From: Thuidium tamariscinum
Taxonomy: Eukaryota > Streptophyta > Bryopsida > Hypnales > Thuidiaceae
DNA length: 64,000 bases
Direction: 5' to 3'
NCBI GenBank assembly: GCA_947034885.2
Contig: OX344753.2
Coordinates: forward strand, 19,964,001-20,028,000
Shown here: piece by piece, positions 37,801 through 47,990 of the stretch
Position numbering within the stretch: position 1 is the stretch's first letter
Layout: every line of letters begins with the position of its first letter
Notes under the pieces: generated by a model
Database searches by the model: none
What the model saw: the letters and a program-made list of their open reading frames with translations, nothing else
What the model was told of the DNA's origin: nothing
Translations under genes and position numbers: made by a program

Positions 37801-39383
37801 CGTTCAGAGGACGGTCTACCAATATGATAGCTTTGCAGGAACAATTAAAAATGTGATTGAAAATTAGAAAAAGCACTTAAAATGCCTTCACCAGTAGCAT
37901 TGGCTAACCATGGGAACGCTATACTTCACTCTTGACACAAAGACAACATGCTTGGGACGGCAGGCAAACCTTAGCAGCAATCTTTTTCTCCTCCAAATAT
38001 CTGCTTATATCATCAGCTTCTGCCTACATGAACAGGTACCTCATTAAGGGACAAGCGGAATGACCCAGTCTAAGAATCAAAAAATATGAAATTCAACTCG
38101 TACATGGACATGTGAACCTCTTAATACCTGATATGTGCAGTAGATGATGATGCTTTGGACTTCTAAAAACGGACTAGACCGAAGCACTGCAAGTAGATTC
38201 CTCCGCTTGTGAAGAGGAATAGATCATCAAATGCAGCAATTCAATTTCGAAAATCTTTCTGGATTCGCACTATCATATAGTTTGCATCAGAAAAGTGATT
38301 TTAATATAACTTGCCGATGTGAAGGTCGCGAGACAGATAGATGAAGATTTTGGCGAACAGCAGATGCTTGCACAATTCCTGATGAAGGAATAGAAAGGGC
38401 TTTGATGATGGAACACTCTGTCTCTTTGGTAGCTGTTGCCGTCAAGGCTAGAACGCACGGGACAAGCAAACGCTTCTTCAATATGTTGCCAAGACTGTTA
38501 TATGAAGGTTGACAGTTGTGTGACCTGGAGAGATGAAACAAGGGTCAGCTCACATTGAAAGCAAATATAGTGAAAGACAAAAGCAGGTGAGTCAGTCTAT
38601 GACTAGTGATAACACAACTTCAGAGGAGCGTGAGGCTCATAATCACTAACTGTGCACACAATTGGATTCGGAAGGCAAATGTTTCACCATTTGGAAAGGC
38701 AATGAGCCTCATCCACCACTGCTAGAGAGATTTCAGGGAGAGAGTCCAGAGCAGACAAAAAACTACCGTTGAACAAACGCTCTGGCGATATGAATAGCAC
38801 CTTCAATGCAAGAAAACTAAGGAATATTGTTAATACACGCTAATCAGTATTCAATGGTTTTGGTGAGCTTCATGCTTGGCACAAATTCACAGATAGAGGT
38901 TGTGACAGCCCTTCCCATAAGGGCTAGCCCAAAAACTCCTATACACTGTCATTGTGTGACATAGATGAGAGACTAATACAAACTCCAGTAAATGCAGGCA
39001 AGAGATTCAAACTCTCACCAGCATTCCAAGAATCATGACAATGTACGTGGTGCAGCTGGTCATAAAGATAGCCATAATACGAACCTTAATTTGACAAGAA
39101 AGAAGTCGACTCATTACTTCAGTGCTCTCACTAGTGCTCTGCAATCAGATTGAACACCTGATCAGTATCCCCACAATTGCTTGGTATTCAGTGAAACAAT
39201 GTTCAAAGCAATGCATATTCAAATCAAGTGTTCTTGATCCTTCAGCGGTTTTAGCCATACAATAAAAAAGCCCATACCTGAGAACTATTGATAAGACCTC
39301 CAGGCAACAACGGAGGAAGGTGTTGCAGCTGGTCTGCCATGAACGCCACCAATGGACTAATCACCAAAGTGAGTCCCGGTAGA
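34897..39383 (-). pseudogene. RecQ5-type DNA helicase relic (plant RecQ-like 5), N-terminus missing
   Basis: About 18 exons on the minus strand can be rebuilt with GT-AG introns: 39278-39383 (LTLVISPLVAFMADQLQHLP), 39085-39138, 38688-38800 (VVDEAHCLSKW, the DEAH box), 38311-38524 (LALTATAT, RQNLHLSVSR), 38128-38205, 37970-38023, 37758-37830 (CSNKMRVV), 37538-37591 (VAFGMGLDK), 37255-37299, 37065-37159 (ETGRAGRDG, motif VI), 36733-36862, 36564-36628, 36367-36459, 36006-36074, 35738-35820, 35332-35519, 35165-35189 (FLRADIK) and 34897-35012 (GRAVIRILHGLWSPAYPY). Order and motifs match plant RecQ5-type 3'-5' helicases. The N-terminal part with the Walker A GKS motif is absent. Other lesions are an in-frame TAG (35738-35740) where relatives have Lys, a probable damaged acceptor at about 37831 with a phase mismatch between exons 37970-38023 and 37758-37830, and a possible TAG at the start of exon 36367-36459. 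Several exons remain clean, so decay looks moderate. Confidence 0.85.
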
Positions 39384-39651
39384 CTTCGTATCAAATATCA
39401 TGCAGATATTTGGCGTACTTGAGTATCAAAACTCCTTGGTAAATATAGCACACGAACAGTACATAAAGCAGCTCTCATATACCGATAGACTAGAGTCAAA
39501 ACAAGTTAACCAAGACAGGCCCTTAAAGCAATAGAAGAGTATCCTCAAAAGTGTGTCGCCACTGCAATGCTTGTCCCTTAAGACCACAATGCTTAAGAAA
39601 GAATAAACAGGAAAGAACAAAATTGAGTCTTGGTAGGGAAGTTATTCACAC
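39384..39651 (-). other. Junction between the GCN5 and RecQ5 relics
   Basis: On the minus strand the GCN5 exon ending EEIRG is followed by only 268 bp before the RecQ5 exon beginning LPGLTLVISP. The sequence between holds no bromodomain and no GKS motif. One frame reads GLKGQALQ...EDTLLLL followed by a stop, vaguely like the RecQ region before Walker A (R.GQ...TML VLP), but too weak to call. Confidence 0.6.
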
Positions 39652-42600
39652 CCCGAATCTCTTCAATTCGAAGGGGCCGCTTAAGGACACCAGCCTCCTT
39701 CTGCACAGGAATGGAAAAAGTTACACGGAAGCAGGTAGCTTCAAGCAAGAGTAAAATAGCATTCAACTACATCGACCCATAATAATCTCGCTCAATTGGT
39801 AGAAAATTTGGCAACAATCTTGATGGTAGGTGTAGTACCTTTGGCAGATCAAGACCAAGATAAACCAGATGGCAATTTGGAAGTTCTCGAATCTTCTCAT
39901 CAATAGCTTGTAAACATCAAGCAGAAAAAGATTGTGAGGATATGCGAAACTGCAGATACCAATCGTTGAACAAAGCATTATGTTTCGTGACAGACAAAAT
40001 ATAGATGAAGCATAACCTACGATGTGAAAATGCTGATTCCCAATCAGAAAGTTCTCTTCGTAAGAATATAAGGATTCTTCACTCAAAAAATAAACAAAGC
40101 AAACAACCATTAAGTATGCACCAGATTTGAGAAACAAGATCATTATTATTTTCTTCTGCGAGTTCAATCATCTGTCAAGAAGTTCTGAGAAGATACACAT
40201 GCCTGCCTCTGAAGTCTGATCGTAGCAGGAAGATCAGTGTAGGGCAACTTTGGATCGATTCGACATTCCATCAAGGTTCCTCCATCATAATCTTTGATAT
40301 ACCTAGAAAAAAATAGAACGTGTCAAATGCTAAAACGAACAATTTACAGCGCATAAAAATATAACATGAAAAAAAAATTCAGAATGAGAAACAACGTGGG
40401 TAGAGGAATTACCCATGCCATCTTTCCTTCTCCATTTCGATTTCCTTAGTAAATCCCTGTAAAACGAGCAAAAAAGTTCAATCATTAATTGCCAATAACT
40501 TCTAGACACTGGCTACATGTCGACTGTAGTGATGGCAAGCATGCAATACTCTCAAAATATTACCAAACAACAAAAAAAAAAATGGAAGCTATTATCCACA
40601 CCTGCTTGGTGAAGTAGCCAACGGCATTGTTGTCCGCATAGGTAAGAAAATGAGTCAGGTCATCTACATCGCGTACTTACTGCTTCAAGTGGTTCATGAA
40701 TCATGTACCGTACCCTTTCACCTGAACGTATAACTGCAGAGAGTCACTTCATCAACCCTCTCGAGTACTTCCTTACCACATGTAATTTAATCTCTTCCAA
40801 GAACTTCTATCTAATACCAGCATTTTACTCTGCAAATATATATACATGACATGACTACATGACATCTGTAAGTGAGCTTTGGCAGAATGCGCGACTTCCC
40901 AGAGGACGCATACTAAACTTTCTATACATAGATTATACAAACATGCTGCCGCTAGAAAAATGCTTTCTAGCAAATGAATAAAATTAGAGCAAGAGGTTGT
41001 GGATTGCTTAAGATAGTTCTCATACTATCAGGTACATATGGTGCAAGATACGGAAAGTGACATAAAATATGTAATATACAAGCCATGACATCAAAGATGA
41101 AATATATCTACGAACAACTCAGAATAGGCTTTCAGTAAGGAAACCTGTTCATCAGCAGTAATGGCGCAGAAAGCGATATCTCCAAATCTTTGGTTGCACA
41201 ACACATCATCATCAGCCCAACCACCCATGCTTTTATGGAGGATACATTGAAATAAGTAGTCACTACAAGAAAACGCTATGACAACCTCTCTAAACATGGC
41301 CTTGTACCTTAGTCCTCAGAATCCCAGATGCAATTTTGAGTAACAGTCCCCAAGGAAATCCCGTACCTAAGATATGGTCTGTACATGATACCTCCCACCA
41401 CATAGTTATTTTTTATGATCATCATAGATTTGTGACTTCTGCAATGGTAGAAAGCCAAATAGTTAGTGAAAAAACCACATTATATAAAGATTACATCCTG
41501 AATAATTAGGATAAACCAATGAAGAAATGTCCATGACCTGAAGTGCACTGTATCCACTGAGAAGCACAGATGACTTCACGGAAAAGTACCTGTCCATCAC
41601 GAGACGCACTACATACTCTTTAGGCATGTTGGGGAGTTGCCTAGCGAAGATGTTCTTCAAACCAATAAGCCTGAGCACAAGCACCATGGTACAACCTTAG
41701 TAAGAAAAAACGTCATTTATAGGTTAGAGAAGAAACCTACAGTATGTCAGTTACAAAACTATCCCACGTAACGATTTCAAACAAAACCTGATTGAATAAC
41801 AAGACTACATACACGCACCAAACCATGTGTTGATCCTCCCCATCATTGAAGTGGCATACAAATCGAAGCTGACCAGCATCTTCCTGCAATATTCAGAAGT
41901 TCTAATATGCATCTCCATAATAACATCTCCGATGGGGAAAGAAAAGAAAAAGGACATTTTCCAAAATCAAAGATAGACCGACTTTGAGTGATGCATCTAA
42001 ACATTGTACTCCTAGTGAAATAGAGCTTCAGAGGCGCCAATGAAAACGAGTTGTATGCATCAATCCTCAAAGTTATATATAATGGTGACGATATACCTCT
42101 TTCTTCAAATTCTCCTCCCGCGAGCAATAAGCGCCACTAGTTTGAATCGAATCTGTCACACTGGGTTTAATGTCGTTGGAATTGCCACTTGCACCAGCTA
42201 GATTCGGACTAGGGGTGACGGCTTGCATTTGCACTCCGGATTCTCGAACTCCATACACTGATGGTTCAGCCTTCACTCGAGATACGGTAAGTGCAGGGGG
42301 ACTGAAAAGAAAGAGGAGACTCAAAATCTCAGAAAAACCGGTGTCATTAAGTAACAGAAACAGAAAGGTAACCAAACCCGAAAGAGACCCCATCTAAATG
42401 TCGACTACTTGATTATGAGGATGTGCACAGTCTGAACAGCATAGTCAGAAGTTTGCTTTTGGTACAACGAGAGGTCAGATTTTGAAAATTCATAACTTCA
42501 TAAAGCAACCAAAAAATAAATGGCTACATGCATTGGAATCGTCTTTCACTTGATTTAAAAACGAAATCCATAATGATAACAGGAACTATGCTGAGTTTCC

Positions 42601-42813
42601 TGAAACAGCCACTTCCAGGTGAGGTTGCTTTCAAAGCTGATACGAAATCACAAACCCTGATGAAACGATTTAAACCTTAAATGCAGCACTAACCTTCCAG
42701 CCGTGGAGCTAAGAATGTTTGCATTGTATCTTCCTTTTCTACCAAAATATTTGGCAGAAACCACACTCGCTTGCCTAGTGTCAGCCACAGGACCGAACAA
42801 ATAGCCACTCGCA
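39652..42813 (-). pseudogene. GCN5: GCN5-type histone acetyltransferase relic, bromodomain missing
   Basis: Exons rebuilt on the minus strand: 42694-42813, 42097-42301 (SIQTSGAYCSREENLKKE), 41819-41883 (LRFVCHFNDGEDQHM), 41590-41670 ([19 protein letters not shown]), 41367-41438 (YVVGGIMYRPY), 41145-41187 (RFGDIAFCAITADEQ), 40602-40721 ([17 protein letters not shown]), 40413-40456 (GFTKEIEMEKERWHG), 40199-40302 ([20 protein letters not shown]), 39839-39906 (IDEKIRELPNCH) and 39652-39700 (KRPLRIEEIRG). This is the plant GCN5 order, covering the N-terminal region, the GNAT core and the segment before the bromodomain. Exon 40602-40721 carries two in-frame stops: TGA at 40701-40703, where the family has Arg (KGYGTR), and TAA at 40677-40679, two codons before RDVD. 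The bromodomain that should follow EEIRG is absent. Orthologues are nuclear SAGA-type acetyltransferases; this copy cannot make the full enzyme. First exon(s) not found. Confidence 0.87.
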
Positions 42814-43268
42814 CTGCACGGACAAAAGAGCCACCACGTTAGAATAGGTTGAACCTCAACAACAGATCCAGACCTTGTGGACGCGTCCCAAAAACAATTT
42901 CACAAATATGCTGTGTAGAAGTTAACCTCAAAGTCATGAAATGTCACTCTGTATTAGGTCCCTAGTTTTTCCCTTATTCTAGACTGCATTTGAATTGTTA
43001 TTCAGTTTGTTTTCTTGGATTGACAGCAAGGCGGCATTGCATGCAATCTAAACACATTGAGCCACCATTGCAAAAAGACGGGATCAAACCCAAATTTGTC
43101 ACAAGATTGAACCGTGTGACAACCATCATTGTATATAGTCGCCATCGTCGCCATTATAAATTTTAACTTAAGACCCTCCTATATCAACCAAGGAACGAGT
43201 CATTCTACAAATATGCTGCACCACAATGAGTATCATAACCAAACCTACAGTACATCGCAAAATGTACT
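42814..43268. other. Intergenic spacer between the HIBADH and GCN5 relics
   Basis: Should contain the 3' end of the dehydrogenase gene and the promoter and first exon of the GCN5 gene. I could not identify the GCN5 start codon or a TATA box. Confidence 0.35.
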
Positions 43269-46200
43269 TCATTCTATAAGATTCCTCTCAGGCTTGCCCT
43301 TGTAGTAATGCTTGAAAATGCTTGAAAAATCCGAGCTGCTGTGTCCCACATTGCAAAGGATTTTGTACCTACAGAAAGTTATAAGGAATTTCAGTCAAAC
43401 ACATAACACTACGGAACACCCAACCGAGTTGATAATCATGCAACGCTCGACTTAGTCACTTGAATTGAAAATATAATCAGTTGCACAGCATGCTTAGAAG
43501 AGGTGTCACTGTCTAGTTCACCAAATAGTAGAGGTTCGTTTGCCACAACCTTAGCTACTTGTGGACAATTGAATTAACCAGAAAAGTGAGATCTCATGTC
43601 CATACTTGCCGACCAACTATGTCTGATAACTATCTCAAGACTCCCAGCTCTCGATTGATTAAAATAATCCACAAAGAAGGACCTGGAAGACCAGAAAACT
43701 CCAAAAGCAATTAGGAAGAACTTACATTTCAAGTATTTTCCCTGCCAAAGGGACTGCCGCTCCACATTCCTCAGCAGCAGCAAGCGCCAATCCCAAATCT
43801 TTTGCCTGATACATCTCAGTCTAGGTAATTCTTAGTACACTATAACCTTAGAAAGAATACATAAATAGAATTCTCAAAGCTCTGATATCTGTATTGAAAC
43901 ATGAAGATTGACCATACCAGCAATTGGGAAGCAAACCCCCTTTTGTATTCACGTGAGGCAGGGACATTAGCCATGACGCCTGGAACCGGGTTCTATGTGT
44001 CACTGCAGGGCAATGATATCCTCAACACGTCAATGCCAGACTCAACATATCCTTAAGGCCACAATCACAGTTCTATTCCTCAGTGCCAAATGGCCCAAAG
44101 CGTCTGCTTCCATATCTCTATGAGTTGAAATAAACCATTTGGACACTTCAAGGACGTTAAAATTCGTAAGAAAATGTTCCAATATAAGAAAAAAAAAGGA
44201 AAAAAGTCCTACATTTATATAAAAGGACGTTTTGAGAGTTACTACATTCACCTGTAATCAACTACCGGTATTAGCTCGCAAAGTATATTTTCAAATTTTA
44301 GCTTAAGCAATTCAGGTTTAATTAGAATTGCAAAATCCTAAGCAAGATTTACCTGCTCCAACAACGGGCAGAGGAAGAGTTGAAAATGTTGGAGAGTGTA
44401 CGTGCATCGATGCTTGCTGCCCAAGCGCCAGTGCTTCAGCCACTCCTGCCATGCTGATCGCCAACGCTAGGTTGTTGCAAAGCTTAGCAGCCTGAAATCA
44501 AACACCATGTTCACGTGAACCATATCGACAGAAAGCACTTTTTTCAAAATGCATAATCATCAACCACGAGGACAGAAAAAGGGGACGATGAAGAGAGATC
44601 TCAACTTACAGCACCATTCCCTGCACCTCCACAATGAACTACCCGTGAGCCCATGGCATGGAGGAGGGGCCCAGCAGCTTGTAGACCTTCTTCACATCCG
44701 CCCACCTACAGAGAATCAAAATCAACGCCAACAAGTTAGCGTGAATCAGCACCAATTTACTACTGAAGCTGCTTTGAAAGTGGTAGATCCCATTAAGTTG
44801 AAAGCTGCTACTCGGTTGGTGCGGCCTGGCATACTAGAAAAAGCTAAATGGAAAGCGCAAAATACCATGCATGTGAGAGTTGCAGCTTTGGCACCCACCA
44901 CGCCGCCTGACACAGGCGCATCCAGCAGAACCGGTACCTCCCCAGCTCCTATCGTCTCTGCATTAGCCATACACTACAACCATGTAGCCATGAGCATTCA
45001 CGATTAAAACCAAAATTCATTCCCCGCATTATGGAATTACAGTGCAAGATTCGTGTTCCTCTGTAAGAGATTATTCTCACACAAGACTCCAAAACTCTAG
45101 GTGAAAGACTAGAGATTCTGAAGAGAATCTAGCGTTCAAAATCACGCAAGCCTCAAAATGAAAGCATACTAGTGCAAGCAGTTCCCTGGCGTTACGTACT
45201 TGATTCTCGAAGCAGGGTGCACTCCCCAACTTTGGTTGCTAGCATGCGGTATGTGTGCGGATCAATGGTAGACGCATCGATCAGTAACGAGGGTCGCATT
45301 GATTTGCTCAGGATTCCATTCCGCCCCGTATAAACCTCCTCTACCTGAGCCAAAGATAGCCCAACACAAATCAACACAGAGCTCACAAAACAAGTATGAA
45401 TGCAGAAAGAAAATTCAAAGAGAGACCAGTTGAATGATGATAATGAAATGAAAACAGGCATACCCACAACATTAGAATGGTGTATGTACTAAACAATATG
45501 AAAGCGAGTATCTACACAAAACTTGATTCAAACAGCAAAATTGACTAATTTCACTAACTGGAAAGTACCCTTATAATACCAATCATATGCGGCATTTGAT
45601 GCTCTTGTTTGTACTGATATATGTACCACGGTCTCCTTTTATATAACTGCAAATTCTAGTATTAAATTAGAGAATAGCGAAAGGTGGGGCGTGTAAATTA
45701 CGTGCAGTGAAGACGGCAGCATGGTGATGACCACGTCACTAGCGTCAGCAACTTCACGAGGAGTTTGGGCGGTGCTCGCCCCTCCATCGGCAAAGGCGTG
45801 CACCACGGCCTCGTTTCTACACACACAAGTTGCACACTGATTGGCATCTCTTCATGTAGTTTGATGACATTGAAGTGACGCTCTTTTTTTTCTATGTTAC
45901 ATGAGATTGCAAGAGATTTGTGGCTGAAGCTACATGAAAGACAGTACTAATTTGAGAAACTACTAGATTCCAACGATAGAAACAAGAAAGAAGGTGCATG
46001 TTCAATAAGAAGCATGAGACTATAATTAAGGAACTATGGTGTTTCAACTTCCACCTCTCTCTTTCCATCAACTCCTTTTGGTAATAAGGTACACCTACCT
46101 GGAGTCGTCCAATAGAACTTTGAATACTCATAACTTTAGCATGTCGTATCCAAATAATGCATTCTGTGGTGCATTGAAATCCTCTCTGATTTAAAAATAA

Positions 46201-46421
46201 AGAGTATTAGAAATTCGACCATCCTAATGATTTCGGTTAGGCAACTTACTAATAACAGAATTTCCAGATTTAGGGTTTCCACAGGTAGGAAAGAATTCCC
46301 CAAGGACAACTACGGCGGTAACTTAATCATACTTGTCATGAACGGTAAGGTGGTGACCTGCTTTCATCAAATTCGTCGCCATACGACTCCCCATGTTGCC
46401 GAGGCCGATAAACCCCACAAC
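43269..46421 (-). pseudogene. 3-hydroxyisobutyrate dehydrogenase relic, frameshifted
   Basis: Nine exons on the minus strand: 46333-46421 (VVGFIGLGNMGSRMATNLM, Rossmann GxGxxG-type motif), 45702-45816 (ASDVVITMLPSSLH), 45200-45344 (LLIDASTIDP), 44866-44957 (VPVLLDAPVSGGVVGAKAAT), 44610-44705 (VVHCGGAGNGA), 44353-44491 (AAKLCNNLALAISMAG with the expected catalytic Lys and Asn), 43918-44002 (NPVPGVM), 43726-43805 (AKDLGLALAAAEECG) and 43269-43368 (DFSSIFKHYY, then TGA). This matches the valine-catabolism enzyme of mitochondria. Exon 44353-44491 has a one-base shift near 44411-44419: after LALGQ the family text SIDARTLSNIFNSSSARCW continues only in another frame. The next exon has TAG (43993-43995) in place of the Tyr of SDTYNP. 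The shifted frame stays open to a TAG close to the normal stop. The transit-peptide exon was not found. Confidence 0.88.
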
Positions 46422-46887
46422 CTAAAAAAACAAACTCCACCACCCCGATCAATCAATGCACCAGAAAGACCACATGCCCCACGAATTCACATTGTCCCTG
46501 GATTTAAAACCAAGCTCCTGCATCTTCATCCTCACCAAGCTCAAGCTCCTGCATCTTCAGTGTGTTTCATTCTGCTCTCTTGTTAAGATTGTGACAACCC
46601 AGCTTCTTGAACTTACCGAGATTCCGTAGATCAGCGATATTGATTGCTGCTGTTGATACCGTGATCCTTTTTTCTTGTTCTTGTTTCCTGTTTCATGTTG
46701 GATACATTTTATGTCCTTGAAGCATTTTGAATTGATGGGCTCAGTCAGCGTAGCAGGGTTTTAGGGTTTAGGGCTAATCAGGCCTTTCCAACAGAGAATT
46801 GCGTCGCTGATTTGAGCAACTTGAGGGGTTTGGAAGAAAAGACCTAAGTTGGAGTTGGAGGTTGTGGGGCTGCGGAAGGCAGCGATC
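46422..46887. promoter_or_regulatory. Shared 5' region of divergent HIBADH and uS17 relics
   Basis: The dehydrogenase runs left and the uS17 relic runs right from this interval, so it probably held a bidirectional promoter and the missing first exon of the dehydrogenase. It also contains, at about 46506-46560, two copies of a phrase (GCTCAAGCTCCTGCATCTTC and a variant) identical to the uS17 3' coding tail at about 47111-47139. No TATA box is assigned. Confidence 0.4.
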
Positions 46888-47170
46888 ATGGTGAACACGG
46901 TGGTGTCCAACAAGATGACCAAGTCCGTCGTCGTCGCCGTGCAGCGCATGTGGCAGCATCCGCGCTACCCGAAACTCGCGCGGCGCGCCTCCAAGTTCAC
47001 GGCGCATCACGAGACGAACGCCTGCAACATCGGACATAATCCGCACAGCTAGAATTTTCCAGGCTCTGGATTTATCCGAAATCGTGTCCGCCCAATTAGC
47101 GCACTCCGAAGCTCAAGCTCCTGCATCTTCATCCTCACCTACAGCAACACCTTCAACACCAGCGAACTAG
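46888..47170 (+). pseudogene. Mitochondrial-type ribosomal protein uS17 (S17) relic
   Basis: From ATG 46888 the frame reads VVSNKMTKSVVVAVQRM, HPRYPKLARRASKF and AHHETNACNIG, the hallmark order of bacterial/organellar S17 (VVSDKM.KTVVVAV, HP.Y.K...R..KF.AHDE.N.C.IGD.V). The predicted frame breaks just after NIGHN near 47038-47046, where two bases appear lost relative to the expected NVRI, and a TAG follows at once. Shifting frame recovers a C-terminal tail (LSEIVSAQLAHSEAQAPAS, then a Ser/Thr/Pro run) ending at TAG 47168-47170. The segment that should hold SRPLS.TKHW is shortened. The product would belong to the small subunit of an organellar ribosome, but this copy is broken. It is divergent from the dehydrogenase relic. 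Confidence 0.82.
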
Positions 47171-47990
47171 ATTTTCCTGTCAGAGCAAGGCTTTTGGACA
47201 TGCTCCAGAGTCCCCCATTAGCAGTGTGAACGATGCCGACACTTCAAGAATTCCGAAACGCATATGCTTTGTCCATTGAAGACCGATGATGGAGAAATAT
47301 GAGATTATTATATCATCAGTGCTCAACGAGGGCTTACAACCCGGAAGCCCTATTTTATTGATAGTGAGTCAGGCATGGTCGTTAGCTAATTAAGGTAGGT
47401 ACACCTAAAAGCGCCACTTTTTAGTACTGCGCCTAATAACTATTACTGGTCTGATCAAATTTTCATATAGTCTTCTTGGCAAGTGAAAGCACCCTCCAAT
47501 GGAAAAAAAATGCAGCATTTGGATACGAATTGCAAAAGTTATTAAGGTTCAAAGTCTGTTTCTTAAAGCACTTCAGCCAAATAGGTACATAATGGAATTC
47601 AGAAATGTACAGCAACTATAGATGGCACTTTTAGGTGAGGTGCAATGTTAGGTGTTAGGTGAGAGCACTTTGCAATTTTAATCATGATTACCAGCTTGAT
47701 TGATCGTCGTTGAGGTTGTGTATGTGGGTGAGCAATTACTGATGAACCTTCAATCGGCCATGTGCTTCGGTGGAAATACAATTGACCTTCTTTTTGCCAG
47801 GGGTCTTTCTTTCTTTTTGCCAGGGATCTTTCTGTCATGGATTATCTATCAGATTCACGCTTCAAGTCTAGGGCCCACATGTCTTGTTATTATTTTTTAA
47901 ACGGGAATTCTAACTTTTTGCTAAAGAAAAGTCAATCTTGTACTTATATTGCTTCATTGTTCGAGAGCATGTACGAAAATCTTCAAAATG
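47171..47990. other. Intergenic stretch
   Basis: No gene recognised. The ORFs at 47599-47838 and 47700-47900 overlap on opposite strands and show no motif. Confidence 0.4.

Noticed and set aside
39763..40167. Minus-strand ORF of 134 codons in the GCN5 relic
   Set aside because: It runs out of frame across an intron and a GCN5 exon that is read correctly in another frame. It is a shadow frame.
34897..46421. Alternative genetic code (stop codons read as amino acids) to explain in-frame TAG/TAA/TGA
   Set aside because: The stops stand for different residues (Arg, His, Tyr, Lys), other lesions are frameshifts and a large deletion, and normal stop codons end the intact ORFs.
34897..46421. Retrocopied (processed) pseudogenes
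   Set aside because: Introns with recognisable donors and acceptors are present throughout all three genes.
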